From the NCBI GenBank assembly GCA_018241685.1, contig JAFEDJ010000069.1, forward strand, positions 62,001 to 126,000: 64,000 nt of DNA, in the 5' to 3' direction. Below are positions 19,034 to 28,073 of this stretch, piece after piece. The stretch is from Pseudomonadota bacterium. GTDB taxonomy: Bacteria > Pseudomonadota > Gammaproteobacteria > Burkholderiales > Rhodocyclaceae. Below the pieces are notes generated by a model. That model was not told where the DNA came from. It was given only the letters and a program-made list of their open reading frames with translations, and ran no database searches. A program made the translations under genes and the position numbers. Every line of letters begins with the position of its first letter. Within the stretch, counting starts at the first letter, position 1.

Positions 19034-21292
19034 TCAACCCCAGCGCAGGTCGGTCCGCGACAGCGGGAACTGGCGGACGCGCTTGCCGGTGGCGGCGAAG
19101 ATCGCGTTGCAGACCGCTGGGGCCAGCGGCGGCAGGGCCGGCTCGCCGAGGCCGGTGACAGGGTAGTCGGTCTTCACGAAATGCACCTCGATCTTCGGCG
19201 GCGCATCGGCAATGCGGATCAGCGGGTAGTCGTTGAAATTGCCCTGCACGATGCGCCCGCGCTCGATGGTGAGCTCCGGGAACATCAGCGTGCCGAGACC
19301 ATCCACCACCGAGCCTTCGACCTGGTTCTCGGCGCCGGATAGGTTGACGATCTGCGCGCCGATGTCGGTGGCCACCACCACCCGGTCCACCTTCAGGCTA
19401 CCGTCCTTCGCCACCGTCACCTCGGCGACCTGGGCGATGTAGCCCCGGTGGCTGAAATGGAAGGCGATGCCCTGGCCCTGCCCTTTCGGAAATTTCTTCC
19501 TGCCCCAGCCGGCCTTGTCCGCCACGTGCAGCAGCACGCGGCGCATGCGGCTGACGTCGTAGGGCGTGCCGCGCTCGCCGCTGCCGGCGACGATGGCCTT
19601 GTCGCCGAGGATGTCGAGGCGGAACTCCAGCGGGTCACGCCCGGCGGCGTGGGCCAGTTCGTCGATGAAGCTGTGGAAGACCCACGCGAAGACACAGCTG
19701 CCCGGCGCGCGCCAAGGGCCCATCGGCACGCCGCACTCGATGGCGGATTGCTCCAGCAGACAGTTGTCCACCCAGCGGCCGGGGAATTCGTCGCCCGACA
19801 GGCTGCCGCCGCTGCCCGGCACCAGGCTGGTCTTGCCGTCACGGCTCACCGGGTTGGCGAAGGTCACGAAATGGTTGTGCCAGGCGATCAGCCTACCCTT
19901 GGCATCGACGCCACCGCGCAGGAAGTGAAAGCCGGCCGGGCGGAAATGGTCGTGGCGCAGGTCGTCCTCCCGCGTCCACGTCAGCTTGACCGGCGCCTTC
20001 ACGCGCTGGGCGATGGCCGCCGCCTCGACGATGTAGTCCGCCGACAGGCGCCGGCCGAAACCACCACCGCTGCGCGTGATGTGCAGGACAACCTTGTCCT
20101 TCGGAATACCCAGCGTGGCGGTGACCAGCTCCTGGCCGGCGGCCGGGTTCTGGGTCGGCGCCCACAGTTCGAGCGTGCCGTCCTTGTAGTGGGCCGTGCA
20201 GTTCTGCGGCTCGAAGCTGGCGTGGGAGATGAAGGGGTAGCTGTAGGCGGCCTCGACGGTCTTGGCGGCGCCGGCCAGCGCGGCGCCCACGTCGCCGTCC
20301 TGGCGCAGCACGCTGGCACCAGCCCGTTTGGACAGACGCTGGGCCTCGGCGACGAAACCGGACCAGCTCTGGTCGGCGAAGCGCCCTTCGTCCCAGTCCA
20401 CCTGCAGTTGCTTGCGGGCGCTCCACGCCGCCCAGGTGGACTCGGCGACGATCGCCACGCCGGGCAGCAGGCCGCGCAGGTCGTCCGTGCCGGCGATCAC
20501 GAAGGCGTCCTTCACGCCGGGCAGCGCCTTGATCGCGTCCAGGTTGGCCGAGCGGATCTTGCCACCGAACACCGGGCTTTTCTCGAAGACCGCGTAGAGC
20601 ATGCCCGGCAGCTGGGTGTCGATGCCGAACAGCGGCTGGCCGGTGACCACCTGGTGGTTGTCCACGCCGCCGATGCGCTTGCCGAGCAGCTTGAAGTCCT
20701 TCGGGTCCTTGACCTGCACGTTCTTCGGATCGGGCACCGGCAGCGCCGCCGCCACGTCCACCAATTGGCCGTAGCCCAGCTTGCGCTTGGTCGGGCGGTG
20801 GTGCACGGCCGAATCCGCCGCGAAGCACTCGCCGACCGGCACCTTCCAGCTGCGCGCAGCCGCTTCCACCAGCATCAGCCGGGCCGCGGCGCCGAGGCGG
20901 CGGAAGTCCTCGTAGTTGGTCGGCGTGGACGTGGAACCACCAGCGCTCTGGCGGCCGTAGGCCGGGTCCAGGTCACCCTGCACGATGCGCACGTCCTTCC
21001 AGCTGACCTCCAGCTCCTCGGCGATCACCGTCGGCAGCGAGGTCTTGATGCCCTGGCCGATCTCCGGTTGCTTGGAAACCAGCGTCACGATGCCGTCGTG
21101 GCCGATGCGGATGAAGGCGTTGGGCTTGAACCCGGCACCACCGGCGGCGGGCTTTTCAAGCCGCTCGACGGCCTGGGTCGTGCCGTTCAGGTAGAAGCCG
21201 AGCACCAGCCCGCCACCGGCCGCGGCGGACTGGCGGAGGAAGTTGCGGCGGCCGGCGCTGGCGAGATCGGGGGCGTTCATTGGCGACCTCAT
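19034..21292 (-). CDS. Tat-exported molybdenum hydroxylase large subunit (IorB/aldehyde oxidase-like)
   Basis: A 752-residue molybdopterin-binding subunit of the isoquinoline 1-oxidoreductase beta type. A twin-arginine signal (RRNFLRQSAAAGG) near the N-terminus predicts folded export to the periplasm. Family motifs include QPEIGQGIKTSLPT, GQSAGGS-like GRQSAGGSTST, EPQNCTA, RSGGGFGRR and, near the C-terminus, GLGEP with the presumed catalytic Glu717. Enzymes of this type hydroxylate N-heterocycles or oxidise aldehydes and pass electrons through 2Fe-2S clusters to cytochrome c. The ATG at 21292 overlaps the small-subunit stop (ATGA); the ATG at 21280, with GAGGT 5 bases upstream, is equally plausible. 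The substrate cannot be told from sequence. Confidence 0.88.
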   Translation of the reverse strand: MRSPMNAPDLASAGRRNFLRQSAAAGGGLVLGFYLNGTTQAVERLEKPAAGGAGFKPNAFIRIGHDGIVTLVSKQPEIGQGIKTSLPTVIAEELEVSWKDVRIVQGDLDPAYGRQSAGGSTSTPTNYEDFRRLGAAARLMLVEAAARSWKVPVGECFAADSAVHHRPTKRKLGYGQLVDVAAALPVPDPKNVQVKDPKDFKLLGKRIGGVDNHQVVTGQPLFGIDTQLPGMLYAVFEKSPVFGGKIRSANLDAIKALPGVKDAFVIAGTDDLRGLLPGVAIVAESTWAAWSARKQLQVDWDEGRFADQSWSGFVAEAQRLSKRAGASVLRQDGDVGAALAGAAKTVEAAYSYPFISHASFEPQNCTAHYKDGTLELWAPTQNPAAGQELVTATLGIPKDKVVLHITRSGGGFGRRLSADYIVEAAAIAQRVKAPVKLTWTREDDLRHDHFRPAGFHFLRGGVDAKGRLIAWHNHFVTFANPVSRDGKTSLVPGSGGSLSGDEFPGRWVDNCLLEQSAIECGVPMGPWRAPGSCVFAWVFHSFIDELAHAAGRDPLEFRLDILGDKAIVAGSGERGTPYDVSRMRRVLLHVADKAGWGRKKFPKGQGQGIAFHFSHRGYIAQVAEVTVAKDGSLKVDRVVVATDIGAQIVNLSGAENQVEGSVVDGLGTLMFPELTIERGRIVQGNFNDYPLIRIADAPPKIEVHFVKTDYPVTGLGEPALPPLAPAVCNAIFAATGKRVRQFPLSRTDLRWG

Positions 21293-21771
21293 TTGCGTCC
21301 CTTCTTGTCGGCGGCGGCCAGTTCGGCGGCCCGGTGGATGCCCTTGCGGATGCGCAGATAGGTGCCACAGCGGCACAGATTGCCCGCCATCGCGCCGTCG
21401 ATGTCCTCGTCGCTCGGGCGGGGGTTCTCCTTCAGCAACACTGCGGCAGTCATGATCTGGCCAGCCTGGCAGTAGCCGCACTGGGGCACGTCGAGCTCTT
21501 TCCAGGCCCGCTGCAGCGGGTGTTCGCCCTGCGGATCGAGCCCTTCGATGGTGGTGACCTGCTTGCGGCCGACGGTGGACACTGGCGTCATGCAGGCACG
21601 GGCCGGCACGCCGTTGAGGTGGATCGTGCATGCGCCGCACTGGCCGATGCCGCAGCCGTACTTGGTGCCGAGCAGCGACAGGCTGTCGCGCAGGACCCAC
21701 AGCAGCGGCGTTTCCGGCGCCGCTTCAACGCTGCGGCAGTGGCCGTTGATGGACAGGGTGTATTTGCTCAT
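21289..21771 (-). CDS. 2Fe-2S subunit of the molybdenum hydroxylase (IorA-like)
   Basis: A 160-residue two-cluster iron-sulfur protein. The plant-type cluster is bound by C40, C45, C48 and C60 (YGCGIGQCGAC and a following Cys). The second cluster is bound by C98, C101, C133 and C135 (CGYCQAGQ and NLCRCG). It carries electrons from the molybdenum site of the adjacent large subunit to a cytochrome, probably the diheme cytochrome encoded just upstream. It lacks its own signal peptide, as is usual for this class, and would be co-exported with the Tat-tagged large subunit. Confidence 0.93.
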   Translation of the reverse strand: MSKYTLSINGHCRSVEAAPETPLLWVLRDSLSLLGTKYGCGIGQCGACTIHLNGVPARACMTPVSTVGRKQVTTIEGLDPQGEHPLQRAWKELDVPQCGYCQAGQIMTAAVLLKENPRPSDEDIDGAMAGNLCRCGTYLRIRKGIHRAAELAAADKKGRK

Positions 21772-21805
21772 GGAATGGGTCGGTCCGGATGGTTGAAGGC
21801 GCGCC

Positions 21806-22432
21806 CTACAAGCCTGAAAGATAGTCGGCCAGTGCTTCGATGTCCTTGTCGCCGAGCGACCTGGCGATGTGGTTCATGACGCCGTCCGGGCTGTTGTGGC
21901 GGGTGTCGCTGCGCCAGTCCTGCAACTGCCCGCGCAGGTAGAAGCGGTGCTGGCCGCCGATGGCCGGATAGGCCAGGCCGCCGGCCACCCGCCCTTTGCC
22001 GTCGGCACCGTGGCAGGCGCTGCAGGCCGGGATGCCGCGGGCGCCGTCGCCCTGCTCGAAGAGGCTGCGCCCCAGCACGTTGGTACTCGGCACGGCGCCC
22101 TTCATCATCGGCTGGGCGGAGAAATGGGCGGACACGTTGGCGAGCTCGGCGTCGCCCAGCTCCTGGGTCAGCGCCTGCATGATCACGTTGCGGCGCCGAC
22201 CGTCGCGAAAGTCGCGCAGCTGCTTGTACAGATAGGCGGCCTGCTGGCCGCCCAGGCGCGGGTATTCGGCCACCGTGCTGTTGCCGTCCGGGTTGTGGCA
22301 TTCCTTGCAGACGTTCTCGTCGGACCAGGCCTTGCCGGCCTGCGGATCGCCAAGACGGTCTGCGGCGGCGGCACTACCGGCCGCGCACAAGGCGCCGAGC
22401 AGCAGCAGACGAAGTGAAAACACAAGCCGCAT
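21806..22432 (-). CDS. Periplasmic diheme cytochrome c
   Basis: A 208-residue exported cytochrome. The signal peptide (LVFSLRLLLLGALCAAGSAAAA) is followed by two class I cytochrome c domains with CKECH and CSACH heme sites and downstream methionines as likely ligands (NVIMQAL and GVMNHIA). The repeat RLGGQQAAYLYKQLRDFRDG / AIGGQHRFYLRGQLQDWRSD shows internal duplication. It is a paralogue of the cytochrome at 28264-29001. Placed between the redox module and the molybdenum hydroxylase, it is the likely electron acceptor of that enzyme. The start at 22432 lies 5 bases after the preceding stop. Confidence 0.9.
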   Translation of the reverse strand: MRLVFSLRLLLLGALCAAGSAAAADRLGDPQAGKAWSDENVCKECHNPDGNSTVAEYPRLGGQQAAYLYKQLRDFRDGRRRNVIMQALTQELGDAELANVSAHFSAQPMMKGAVPSTNVLGRSLFEQGDGARGIPACSACHGADGKGRVAGGLAYPAIGGQHRFYLRGQLQDWRSDTRHNSPDGVMNHIARSLGDKDIEALADYLSGL

Positions 22433-22437
22433 CGCGC

Positions 22438-22848
22438 TCACCCCAGCGGCCGGATCGGCTTGAAGCGATCGTGGCAGGCCCGGCAATCGCGGGCGATACC
22501 CAGCGCCGACTCGTAGGCCGCGGCGAAATCCCCGCGCTCCGCCAGGCTCGCCGCCCGGGCTGCCCGCTGACGCCCGTCCCAGGACAGCAGCAACGGATCG
22601 TCGTGCTCGCCGCGGGCCTCGTAGAAGCGCTCCATCAAACCGTACAGGCGCTCCAGCTCGCGGGCCTCGGCAGTGGCCGACGCGGCATCCTGGCGCTTGA
22701 GGGCGAGCAGTACCGACTGGCTGTGGCGGTCGATCTTCTGCATCCACACGTCGAACTCGAGGATGCTGTCAGCCGCCGCGGTGCCGACGCAGAGCACACC
22801 GGCACTCAAGGCAGCAACCGCCAGCAGGCGGGGAAAGACGCGCTTCAA
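22438..22848 (-). CDS. Cytochrome c'-like periplasmic protein (TTG start)
   Basis: A 136-residue exported protein with a signal peptide (RVFPRLLAVAALSAGVLCVGTAAA) and a mostly helical body ending in DCRACHDRF, a single CxxCH near the C-terminus as in cytochromes c'/c556. The best start is a TTG at 22848 that overlaps the peroxiredoxin stop as TTGA; no ATG or GTG would keep the signal peptide intact. It is a distant relative of the cytochrome at 23431-23814. Class II cytochromes bind small ligands such as NO or act as electron carriers. Confidence 0.82.
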   Translation of the reverse strand: MKRVFPRLLAVAALSAGVLCVGTAAADSILEFDVWMQKIDRHSQSVLLALKRQDAASATAEARELERLYGLMERFYEARGEHDDPLLLSWDGRQRAARAASLAERGDFAAAYESALGIARDCRACHDRFKPIRPLG

Positions 22849-23426
22849 CGTGCCCTGCCCACCAGCGTCTGTACCACTTCGAGGGCCTTGTCCACGTTGG
22901 CTACAGGCTGGAGGCCGGCCACCGTGGCGGCGACGCGGCCGTCCGGCCGGATCACGAAGGTGGTGCGCTCGGAGAAGGCGTGGTCGATGTCCTTGCCACG
23001 GGTGTCCTTGGCGCCGCTGCGCGCCTCGCGCACCGCGATGTCGAAGGACTTTGCGATGCGGCCGTCGGCGTCCGAGGCGACCGGCAGCTTGCCGGCGCAG
23101 AACTCCGGGTCGGCGGAGAACTCGTTGAGGCGGCCGATGCTGTCCAGGGACACGCCGACCACGGTGGCGCCTGCCGCATTGAACTTGTCCATGTTCTCGG
23201 CGAAGGTGTGGGCCTGCAGGTTGCAACCGTTGGTATAGGCCGACGGATAGAAGTACACCACCACCGGCCCCTTCCTGAGGGCGTCCTTCAGGGAATAGGA
23301 AAAGGCCTTGCCGGCCAGCGAAGCCTGGGCCTTGAAGTCCGGGGCGGCGTCACCTTCCTTGAGGGCGGCGGTGGCGGGCACGGCCAGGGCGGCGAGCAAG
23401 GCGCCGATCACGAGGGTCTTCTTCAT
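22845..23426 (-). CDS. Secreted peroxiredoxin (Bcp/PrxQ-like)
   Basis: A 193-residue exported thiol peroxidase. The signal peptide ends VPATA; the thioredoxin fold carries the peroxidatic motif PSAYTNGC with Cys68, and a second Cys110 (DPEFC) could resolve it. The family reduces hydrogen peroxide and organic hydroperoxides using thiol donors. Periplasmic location means it needs a reductant such as the DsbD-type transporter at 42788-44968. It is closely similar to the peroxiredoxin at 29012-29596, showing that the two modules are paralogous. Confidence 0.92.
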   Translation of the reverse strand: MKKTLVIGALLAALAVPATAALKEGDAAPDFKAQASLAGKAFSYSLKDALRKGPVVVYFYPSAYTNGCNLQAHTFAENMDKFNAAGATVVGVSLDSIGRLNEFSADPEFCAGKLPVASDADGRIAKSFDIAVREARSGAKDTRGKDIDHAFSERTTFVIRPDGRVAATVAGLQPVANVDKALEVVQTLVGRAR

Positions 23427-23430
23427 GGGG

Positions 23431-23814
23431 TCAGTCCTGCTTGTAGACGTTGTGGCAGGCCTTGCAGGTCCGGCCGAGCTCGGCGGACGCGGCGGCGGCG
23501 CTGTCGAAATCCTTGGCGGCGACGGTGGTCACGATGCGGGTGGACAGGTCGATGCTCTTCTGGGACATCTTCACGCCGTCCTCGGCATCGCCTTTCTTCA
23601 CGTAGTGGTCCGCCACTTCCTTGAAGAGCTTCTCCAGCTCCTTGGCATCCGCGGTGGCGGTCTTGGCGTCCTTGATGCCGATGGCGGCATCAGCGCTCTT
23701 GAAGGTGTCTTCCACGTTGCGCATGAAGTCTTCGTCCACCGCCCCGGAGGCGGTGAGCGCAGTCGTGGCAAGCAGGCTGGTCAGGGCAAGGCGGAACAGT
23801 TTTTTCTTGTACAT
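23431..23814 (-). CDS. Cytochrome c'-like periplasmic protein
   Basis: A 127-residue exported helical protein: signal peptide KKKLFRLALTSLLATTALTASGA, then a Lys/Asp-rich four-helix body and a terminal TCKACHNVYKQD heme-binding site, as in cytochrome c'. The ATG at 23814 is preferred over one 11 codons upstream because it gives a regular signal peptide. It lies 4 bases upstream of the peroxiredoxin gene and has no counterpart in the other module. Confidence 0.87.
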   Translation of the reverse strand: MYKKKLFRLALTSLLATTALTASGAVDEDFMRNVEDTFKSADAAIGIKDAKTATADAKELEKLFKEVADHYVKKGDAEDGVKMSQKSIDLSTRIVTTVAAKDFDSAAAASAELGRTCKACHNVYKQD

Positions 23815-23881
23815 GGGGTCAAGCTCAGGGTGAATGCCGGCGGGCATGGCGAGGGCCCCTGCCCTCGCCCCCCGTTGCCGG

Positions 23882-25327
23882 TCAGGTGATGATTTCCGGC
23901 ACCACGTCGCCGAAGACGGTCGTCGCCTTCTCCTGACGGCCCTGGTACTGGAAGGTCAGCTTGCGGTGGTCGAGGCCCAGCTGGTGCAGCAGCGTGGCCT
24001 GCAGGTCGTAGGTGTCGACGATGCCGGACGTGGCGCGCAGGCCGATCTCATCGGTGGCCCCGTGGGTGTAGCCGGCCTTGATGCCGCCGCCGGCAATCCA
24101 CGAGGTGAAGCCCCACGGGTTGTGGTCGCGCCCGTCGCCGGTCTGGCCGTAAGGCGTGCGGCCGAACTCGGAGGTCCACACCACCAGCGTGTCCTTCAGC
24201 AGGCCGCGGGCCTCCAGGTCGGCGAGCAGGCCGGCGATCGGCTTGTCCACCAGCTTGGCCATCGTGCCGTGGTTCTTCTCGATGTTGTTGTGGGCGTCCC
24301 AGTCCGGCAGGCTGTCGTCCGGCGAGCCGGAGATCACATGCACGAAGCGCACACCCTTCTCCACCAGGCGGCGGGCCCGCAGCAGGTTGGTGCCATATTC
24401 CACCGTGGCCTTGTCGTCGAGGCCGTAGAGCTTCTTGGTGGCATCGGTCTCCTTGGACAGGTCAACTGCCTCCGGCGCCGATTTCTGCATGCGGTAAGCC
24501 AGGTCGTAGGAGCGCAAGCGGGCCTCCAGCTCGGTATCCGCCGGGAAGCGCGCGGTGGTGCGCTGGTTGAGGGTCTTCAGCAGCTCCAGCGTGTTGCGCT
24601 GTTCCGCGTCGGACACGCCGGCCGGGCGGTCCAGGTACATGATCGGCGAATCGCCCTGGCGGAAGGCCGTGCCCTGGTACACCGCCGGCAGGAAGCCGGA
24701 GCTCCAGATCACCTGGCCGCGCCCGCCGCCGCCGGTGCTGCGCCCGTTGGCGAGCACGACGAAGGCCGGCAGGTCGGGGTTGTTGGTGCCCAGGCCGTAC
24801 TGGATCCACGAGCCGAGGGCCGGACGGCCCGGCACCAGGCCGCTGGTGTGCAGCTTGAGGGACGCGATGACGTGGGTCGAACCTTCGGTCTTGCTGCCCT
24901 TCAGGAAGCAGATCTTGTCGGCGTGCTGGGCCAGGTTGGGCACCAGGTCGGAGAACCAGGCGCCGCTCTCGCCGTACTGCTTCCAGGTGCGCTTGGTCGC
25001 GTAGAGGGCGCCGACGCCGCCGTCGGTAGCCGTCTTGAGGTTCTTGGAGAAGGAATCCGGCAGCGGCTGGCCGTGCAGCTTGACCAGCTCGGGCTTGTAG
25101 TCGAACAGGTCGAGGGTGGACGGCGCGCCGGCCATGTGCAGCCAGATCACCGCCTTGGCCTTGGGGGTGTGGTGGGGCTGCTTGGGAGCCAGCGGGTCGA
25201 GGTAGTCGGCAGCCTGTACCGAGGAGATGAAGCTGCCGCCGGGCAGCACGCCGCTGAAGGCGAAGGCGCCGATGCCATAGCCGGCATTGACGAGGAAGCG
25301 ACGACGGGCGTTGTGATCGTGAGTCAT
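23882..25327 (-). CDS. DUF1501 family exported protein, module A
   Basis: A 481-residue DUF1501 protein (a relative of alkaline phosphatase/sulfatase folds). The N-terminus has a Tat-like signal (NARRRFLVNAGYGIGAFAFSG). Family motifs are KAVIWLHMAGAPSTLDLFDYKPEL, DLVPNLAQHADKICFLKGS, TLVVWTSEFGRTPYGQTGDGRDHNPWGFTSW and YDLQATLLHQLGLDHRKLTF. DUF1501 proteins usually sit beside DUF1549/DUF1553 proteins, as here, mainly in Planctomycetes; the reaction is unknown. It is a close paralogue of the protein at 29701-31152. Confidence 0.92.
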   Translation of the reverse strand: MTHDHNARRRFLVNAGYGIGAFAFSGVLPGGSFISSVQAADYLDPLAPKQPHHTPKAKAVIWLHMAGAPSTLDLFDYKPELVKLHGQPLPDSFSKNLKTATDGGVGALYATKRTWKQYGESGAWFSDLVPNLAQHADKICFLKGSKTEGSTHVIASLKLHTSGLVPGRPALGSWIQYGLGTNNPDLPAFVVLANGRSTGGGGRGQVIWSSGFLPAVYQGTAFRQGDSPIMYLDRPAGVSDAEQRNTLELLKTLNQRTTARFPADTELEARLRSYDLAYRMQKSAPEAVDLSKETDATKKLYGLDDKATVEYGTNLLRARRLVEKGVRFVHVISGSPDDSLPDWDAHNNIEKNHGTMAKLVDKPIAGLLADLEARGLLKDTLVVWTSEFGRTPYGQTGDGRDHNPWGFTSWIAGGGIKAGYTHGATDEIGLRATSGIVDTYDLQATLLHQLGLDHRKLTFQYQGRQEKATTVFGDVVPEIIT

Positions 25328-25363
25328 GATGTATGTGTTCCTGCCTTGTTCTCGGTACGGCGC

Positions 25364-27838
25364 TTACAGGCGGTAGAGGAATTCGTTGGAGTTCACCACG
25401 GCGTGGACCAGCTCCACGAAGGCGGCGCTGCGGGCCGGGCTGGCCTTGTCCTTGGCAGACGCCTTGGCACCGCCGGCGCTGTCGCCGTCGTCATCGGAAG
25501 CCTTTGCCAGCTTGGCCTGCTGGGTGTCCAGGTAGGACAGCAGCGTGGCCCGCTCGAACTTGTCGGGGCTGCGGCCGTAGAGGGTCTTGAAGAGGCCGTC
25601 CACCTTCTCGCGCACGGCGCCGGCATCCTTGGCGCCGACCGGGGCGACCACCTTCTTGCCGCCGGAAATCTGACCGGCAACGACCTTCTCTTCCGTGTCG
25701 AGGAAGGCCAGCAGGGAGTCCTTCTCGGTCTTGTCCGGGTTGCGGCCGAAGGCGATCTGGTACAGACGGTCGAGGCGCGCGTTGTCGTTCTCGCCCGCCT
25801 CGCGGATCACGCGGCCGGCCAGCGCCTTCGACCACTCGAAGACCAGGTCGCTATTGACCAGGGCCAGCGCCTGCGGCGCGGTGGTGGTCACCTCGCGGCG
25901 GCCATGGACCAGCTGCGGGTTGGCCCAGTCGAAGGTGTCGAGCAGCGGATACGGCGTGTTGCGGCGCACGAAGATATAGGCGCTGCGGCGATGCTGGTCG
26001 GCCAGGCTGTCGGAGACCTTCCACGCGTTGCGGTTGTCGAAATTGACCGGCACCGGCGGGAACACCGACGGACCGCCGATCTTCTCTTCGAGCAGGCCGG
26101 CGGCGTACAGCAGGGAGTCGCGCACCTGCTCGGCGTCCAGGCGCTGGCGCGGGAAGTAGGCGAGCAGCCTGTCCTCCGGATCGATGCTGACCAGTTCCTC
26201 GCGGTGGTCGGACGACTGGCGATAGACGCTGGACAGCAGGATCTCCTTCTGCAGCTTCTTCACGCTCCAGCCGTTCTTCACGAAGCTGTCGGCCAGGTAA
26301 TCGAGCAGCGCCGGATTGACCGGCTTCTGGCCCATCTTGCCGAAGTCATTGACGGTATCCACCAGGCCGCGGCCGAAGTAGTTGTTCCACACTCGGTTCA
26401 CCAGCACCCGCGCGGTGAGCGGGTTGGACGGGCTGGCGATCCAGTTGGCGAGCGCCGTGCGCCGGCCGGACGAGGCGGCGGTGGCGACGATCTGCGGGTT
26501 CTGGCCGCCTGACAGGGCCGCCGGCAACGCCGGCTGGACTTCTTCCAGCTTGCGGTCGTAGATGCCCTTGAAGAGCACGAAGGTGGACGGCGAATCGCTG
26601 TGGCCGAGCTCCGTGGCGGTAGAGATGTTGCCCGGGTCCTTCGGCTTGAGCTCGTCGAACTTCTTCAGCTCGGCCACTACCTTCTCGTACTCCGCGTATT
26701 GGGTCTTGTCCTTCTCCTTCATCTGGTTGGCCGCGTTGCGGGTGCGGCCGGACATGGTCCACAGGTTGCGGTGGTAGATCCAGCGATCGTAGGCGTTGCG
26801 CTCGTTTTCCGGCTTGGTGATGGACTCGCGGGTCTCCGGCACGAAGCCGAGCAGGCGGTCCGCCTCCAGCTTGTCGATGTAGGGCTTGAGCAGGGTTTCC
26901 TGCTTGGCGCGGACGTCCTTGGTGGCCGCTTCCCACTTGGCGAGCTTGGCCGAGTAGTCGGCCAGTTCCTTGCCGGACAGCGGCGTGACGTCGTCGCGGA
27001 AGCTGGTGTTAACGAAGTAGGCCTGAAGCTGGTAGTACTCCTTCTGGCTGAACTTGTCGAACTTGTGGTTGTGGCACTGGGCGCAGTTGGCGGTGGTGGC
27101 CAGGAACACCGAGCTGACCGTGTCGGTCAGGTCGTTGGCGATCTCCTGCTTCTTCAGGTTGAGGTCGCGGGCGTTGATCTCGTCCGGGAAGTTGCGCAGG
27201 AAGCCGGTCGCCACCAGGGCGTCCTTCCGGTCAGGCCACAGCTCGTCGCCGGCCAGTTGCTCCTTGATGAAGACGTCGTAGGGCTTGTCGTCGTTGAAGG
27301 CCTTGATGACGTAGTCCCGGTAACGCCACATGTTGGGCCGGGTGCCGTCGGTGTTGTAGCCGTCACTGTCGGCGTGGCGGGTCAGGTCGAGCCAGCGGCG
27401 GCCCCAGCGCTCGCCGTAGCGCGGCGACGCGAGCAGGCGGTCCACCAGCTTCTCGTAGGCGTTGGGCGACTTGTCGTTGACGAAGGCCTTGACCTCCTCG
27501 GGGGTCGGGATGATGCCCCACGTATCCAGCGTGACGCGGCGGATCAGCGTGGCCCGGTCCGCATCGGGGGACGGCTTGATGCCCTTGGCTTCGAGTTGGG
27601 CCAGGATGTGGGCGTCGATCGGGCTGCGCACCCATTTGGCGTCCTTCACGGCCGGCGTGGCTGGACGCGCGACGGCTTGGTAGGCCCAGTGCTGCTGGCT
27701 CTGGGCCGAGCGGGCAGGACGTGCCGGCTCGGCGGATGCGTCGGGCGCGGCGTCGGCGGCCAGCACGGCCACCGACTCCAGACTCATGACCCCGACCAGG
27801 CTCCAGGCCACCGCCAGGGTTGCGGCTTTTCTCTTCAT
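25364..27838 (-). CDS. DUF1549/DUF1553 protein with CxxCH motif, module A
   Basis: An 824-residue exported protein. The signal peptide is followed by DUF1549 (WVRSPIDAHILAQLEAKGI, TPEEVKAFVND, RYGERWGRRWLDL, DELWPDRKDALVATGFLRN) with the heme-type motif CAQCHNHK. Then come a charged helical middle region and DUF1553 (ASPSNPLTARVLVNRVWNNYFG, EILLSSVYRQSS, LDAEQVRDSLLYAAGLL, PQALALVNSDLVFEWS). A Lys/Asp/Ala-rich insertion near the C-terminus is missing in its paralogue at 31187-33535. The ATG at 27838 has GGAG upstream; it is the first gene of module A, preceded by a long non-coding region. Confidence 0.92.
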   Translation of the reverse strand: MKRKAATLAVAWSLVGVMSLESVAVLAADAAPDASAEPARPARSAQSQQHWAYQAVARPATPAVKDAKWVRSPIDAHILAQLEAKGIKPSPDADRATLIRRVTLDTWGIIPTPEEVKAFVNDKSPNAYEKLVDRLLASPRYGERWGRRWLDLTRHADSDGYNTDGTRPNMWRYRDYVIKAFNDDKPYDVFIKEQLAGDELWPDRKDALVATGFLRNFPDEINARDLNLKKQEIANDLTDTVSSVFLATTANCAQCHNHKFDKFSQKEYYQLQAYFVNTSFRDDVTPLSGKELADYSAKLAKWEAATKDVRAKQETLLKPYIDKLEADRLLGFVPETRESITKPENERNAYDRWIYHRNLWTMSGRTRNAANQMKEKDKTQYAEYEKVVAELKKFDELKPKDPGNISTATELGHSDSPSTFVLFKGIYDRKLEEVQPALPAALSGGQNPQIVATAASSGRRTALANWIASPSNPLTARVLVNRVWNNYFGRGLVDTVNDFGKMGQKPVNPALLDYLADSFVKNGWSVKKLQKEILLSSVYRQSSDHREELVSIDPEDRLLAYFPRQRLDAEQVRDSLLYAAGLLEEKIGGPSVFPPVPVNFDNRNAWKVSDSLADQHRRSAYIFVRRNTPYPLLDTFDWANPQLVHGRREVTTTAPQALALVNSDLVFEWSKALAGRVIREAGENDNARLDRLYQIAFGRNPDKTEKDSLLAFLDTEEKVVAGQISGGKKVVAPVGAKDAGAVREKVDGLFKTLYGRSPDKFERATLLSYLDTQQAKLAKASDDDGDSAGGAKASAKDKASPARSAAFVELVHAVVNSNEFLYRL

Positions 27839-28037
27839 CGTTTCAACTCCATGTGCCTGCGTCGACTCTTCACCGAACCGACGCATAGAAAACCTGCATT
27901 CGGTTCAGCGGGCAGCCGGAGCGGCCGCCATCGATGCCGGCGTCGGCGACATGGCCAAGTGCGGGCTCTTCATTGCCGTGAACCTTCCAATGACAGATTG
28001 GATGAGCCGACGCGTGCGCATCGGCATGCAGGCTTTC

Positions 28038-28054
28038 AGCAGAATCCATGCCGC
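28038..28054 (-). promoter_or_regulatory. Possible sigma-54 promoter for module A
   Basis: Read on the minus strand the element is GGCATG, five bases, TGCT, with GG and GC exactly 10 bases apart as in -24/-12 promoters (consensus TGGCAC-N5-TTGC). The first position is C and the -12 block has TCTGC rather than TTTGC, so it is weaker than those at 34142 and 37326. It would give a leader of about 190 bases before the DUF1549/DUF1553 gene. A second, poorer GG-N10-GC match lies at about 27975-27990. Confidence 0.4.
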
Positions 28055-28073
28055 TTCATACCGGCATGGATTC
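28042..28073. repeat. 12-bp perfect inverted repeat with 8-base spacer
   Basis: GAATCCATGCCG at 28042-28053 is repeated in reverse complement at 28062-28073. No T tract follows on either strand, so an operator or activator site is as likely as a terminator for the upstream module. It overlaps the candidate -24 element on the minus strand. Confidence 0.65.
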
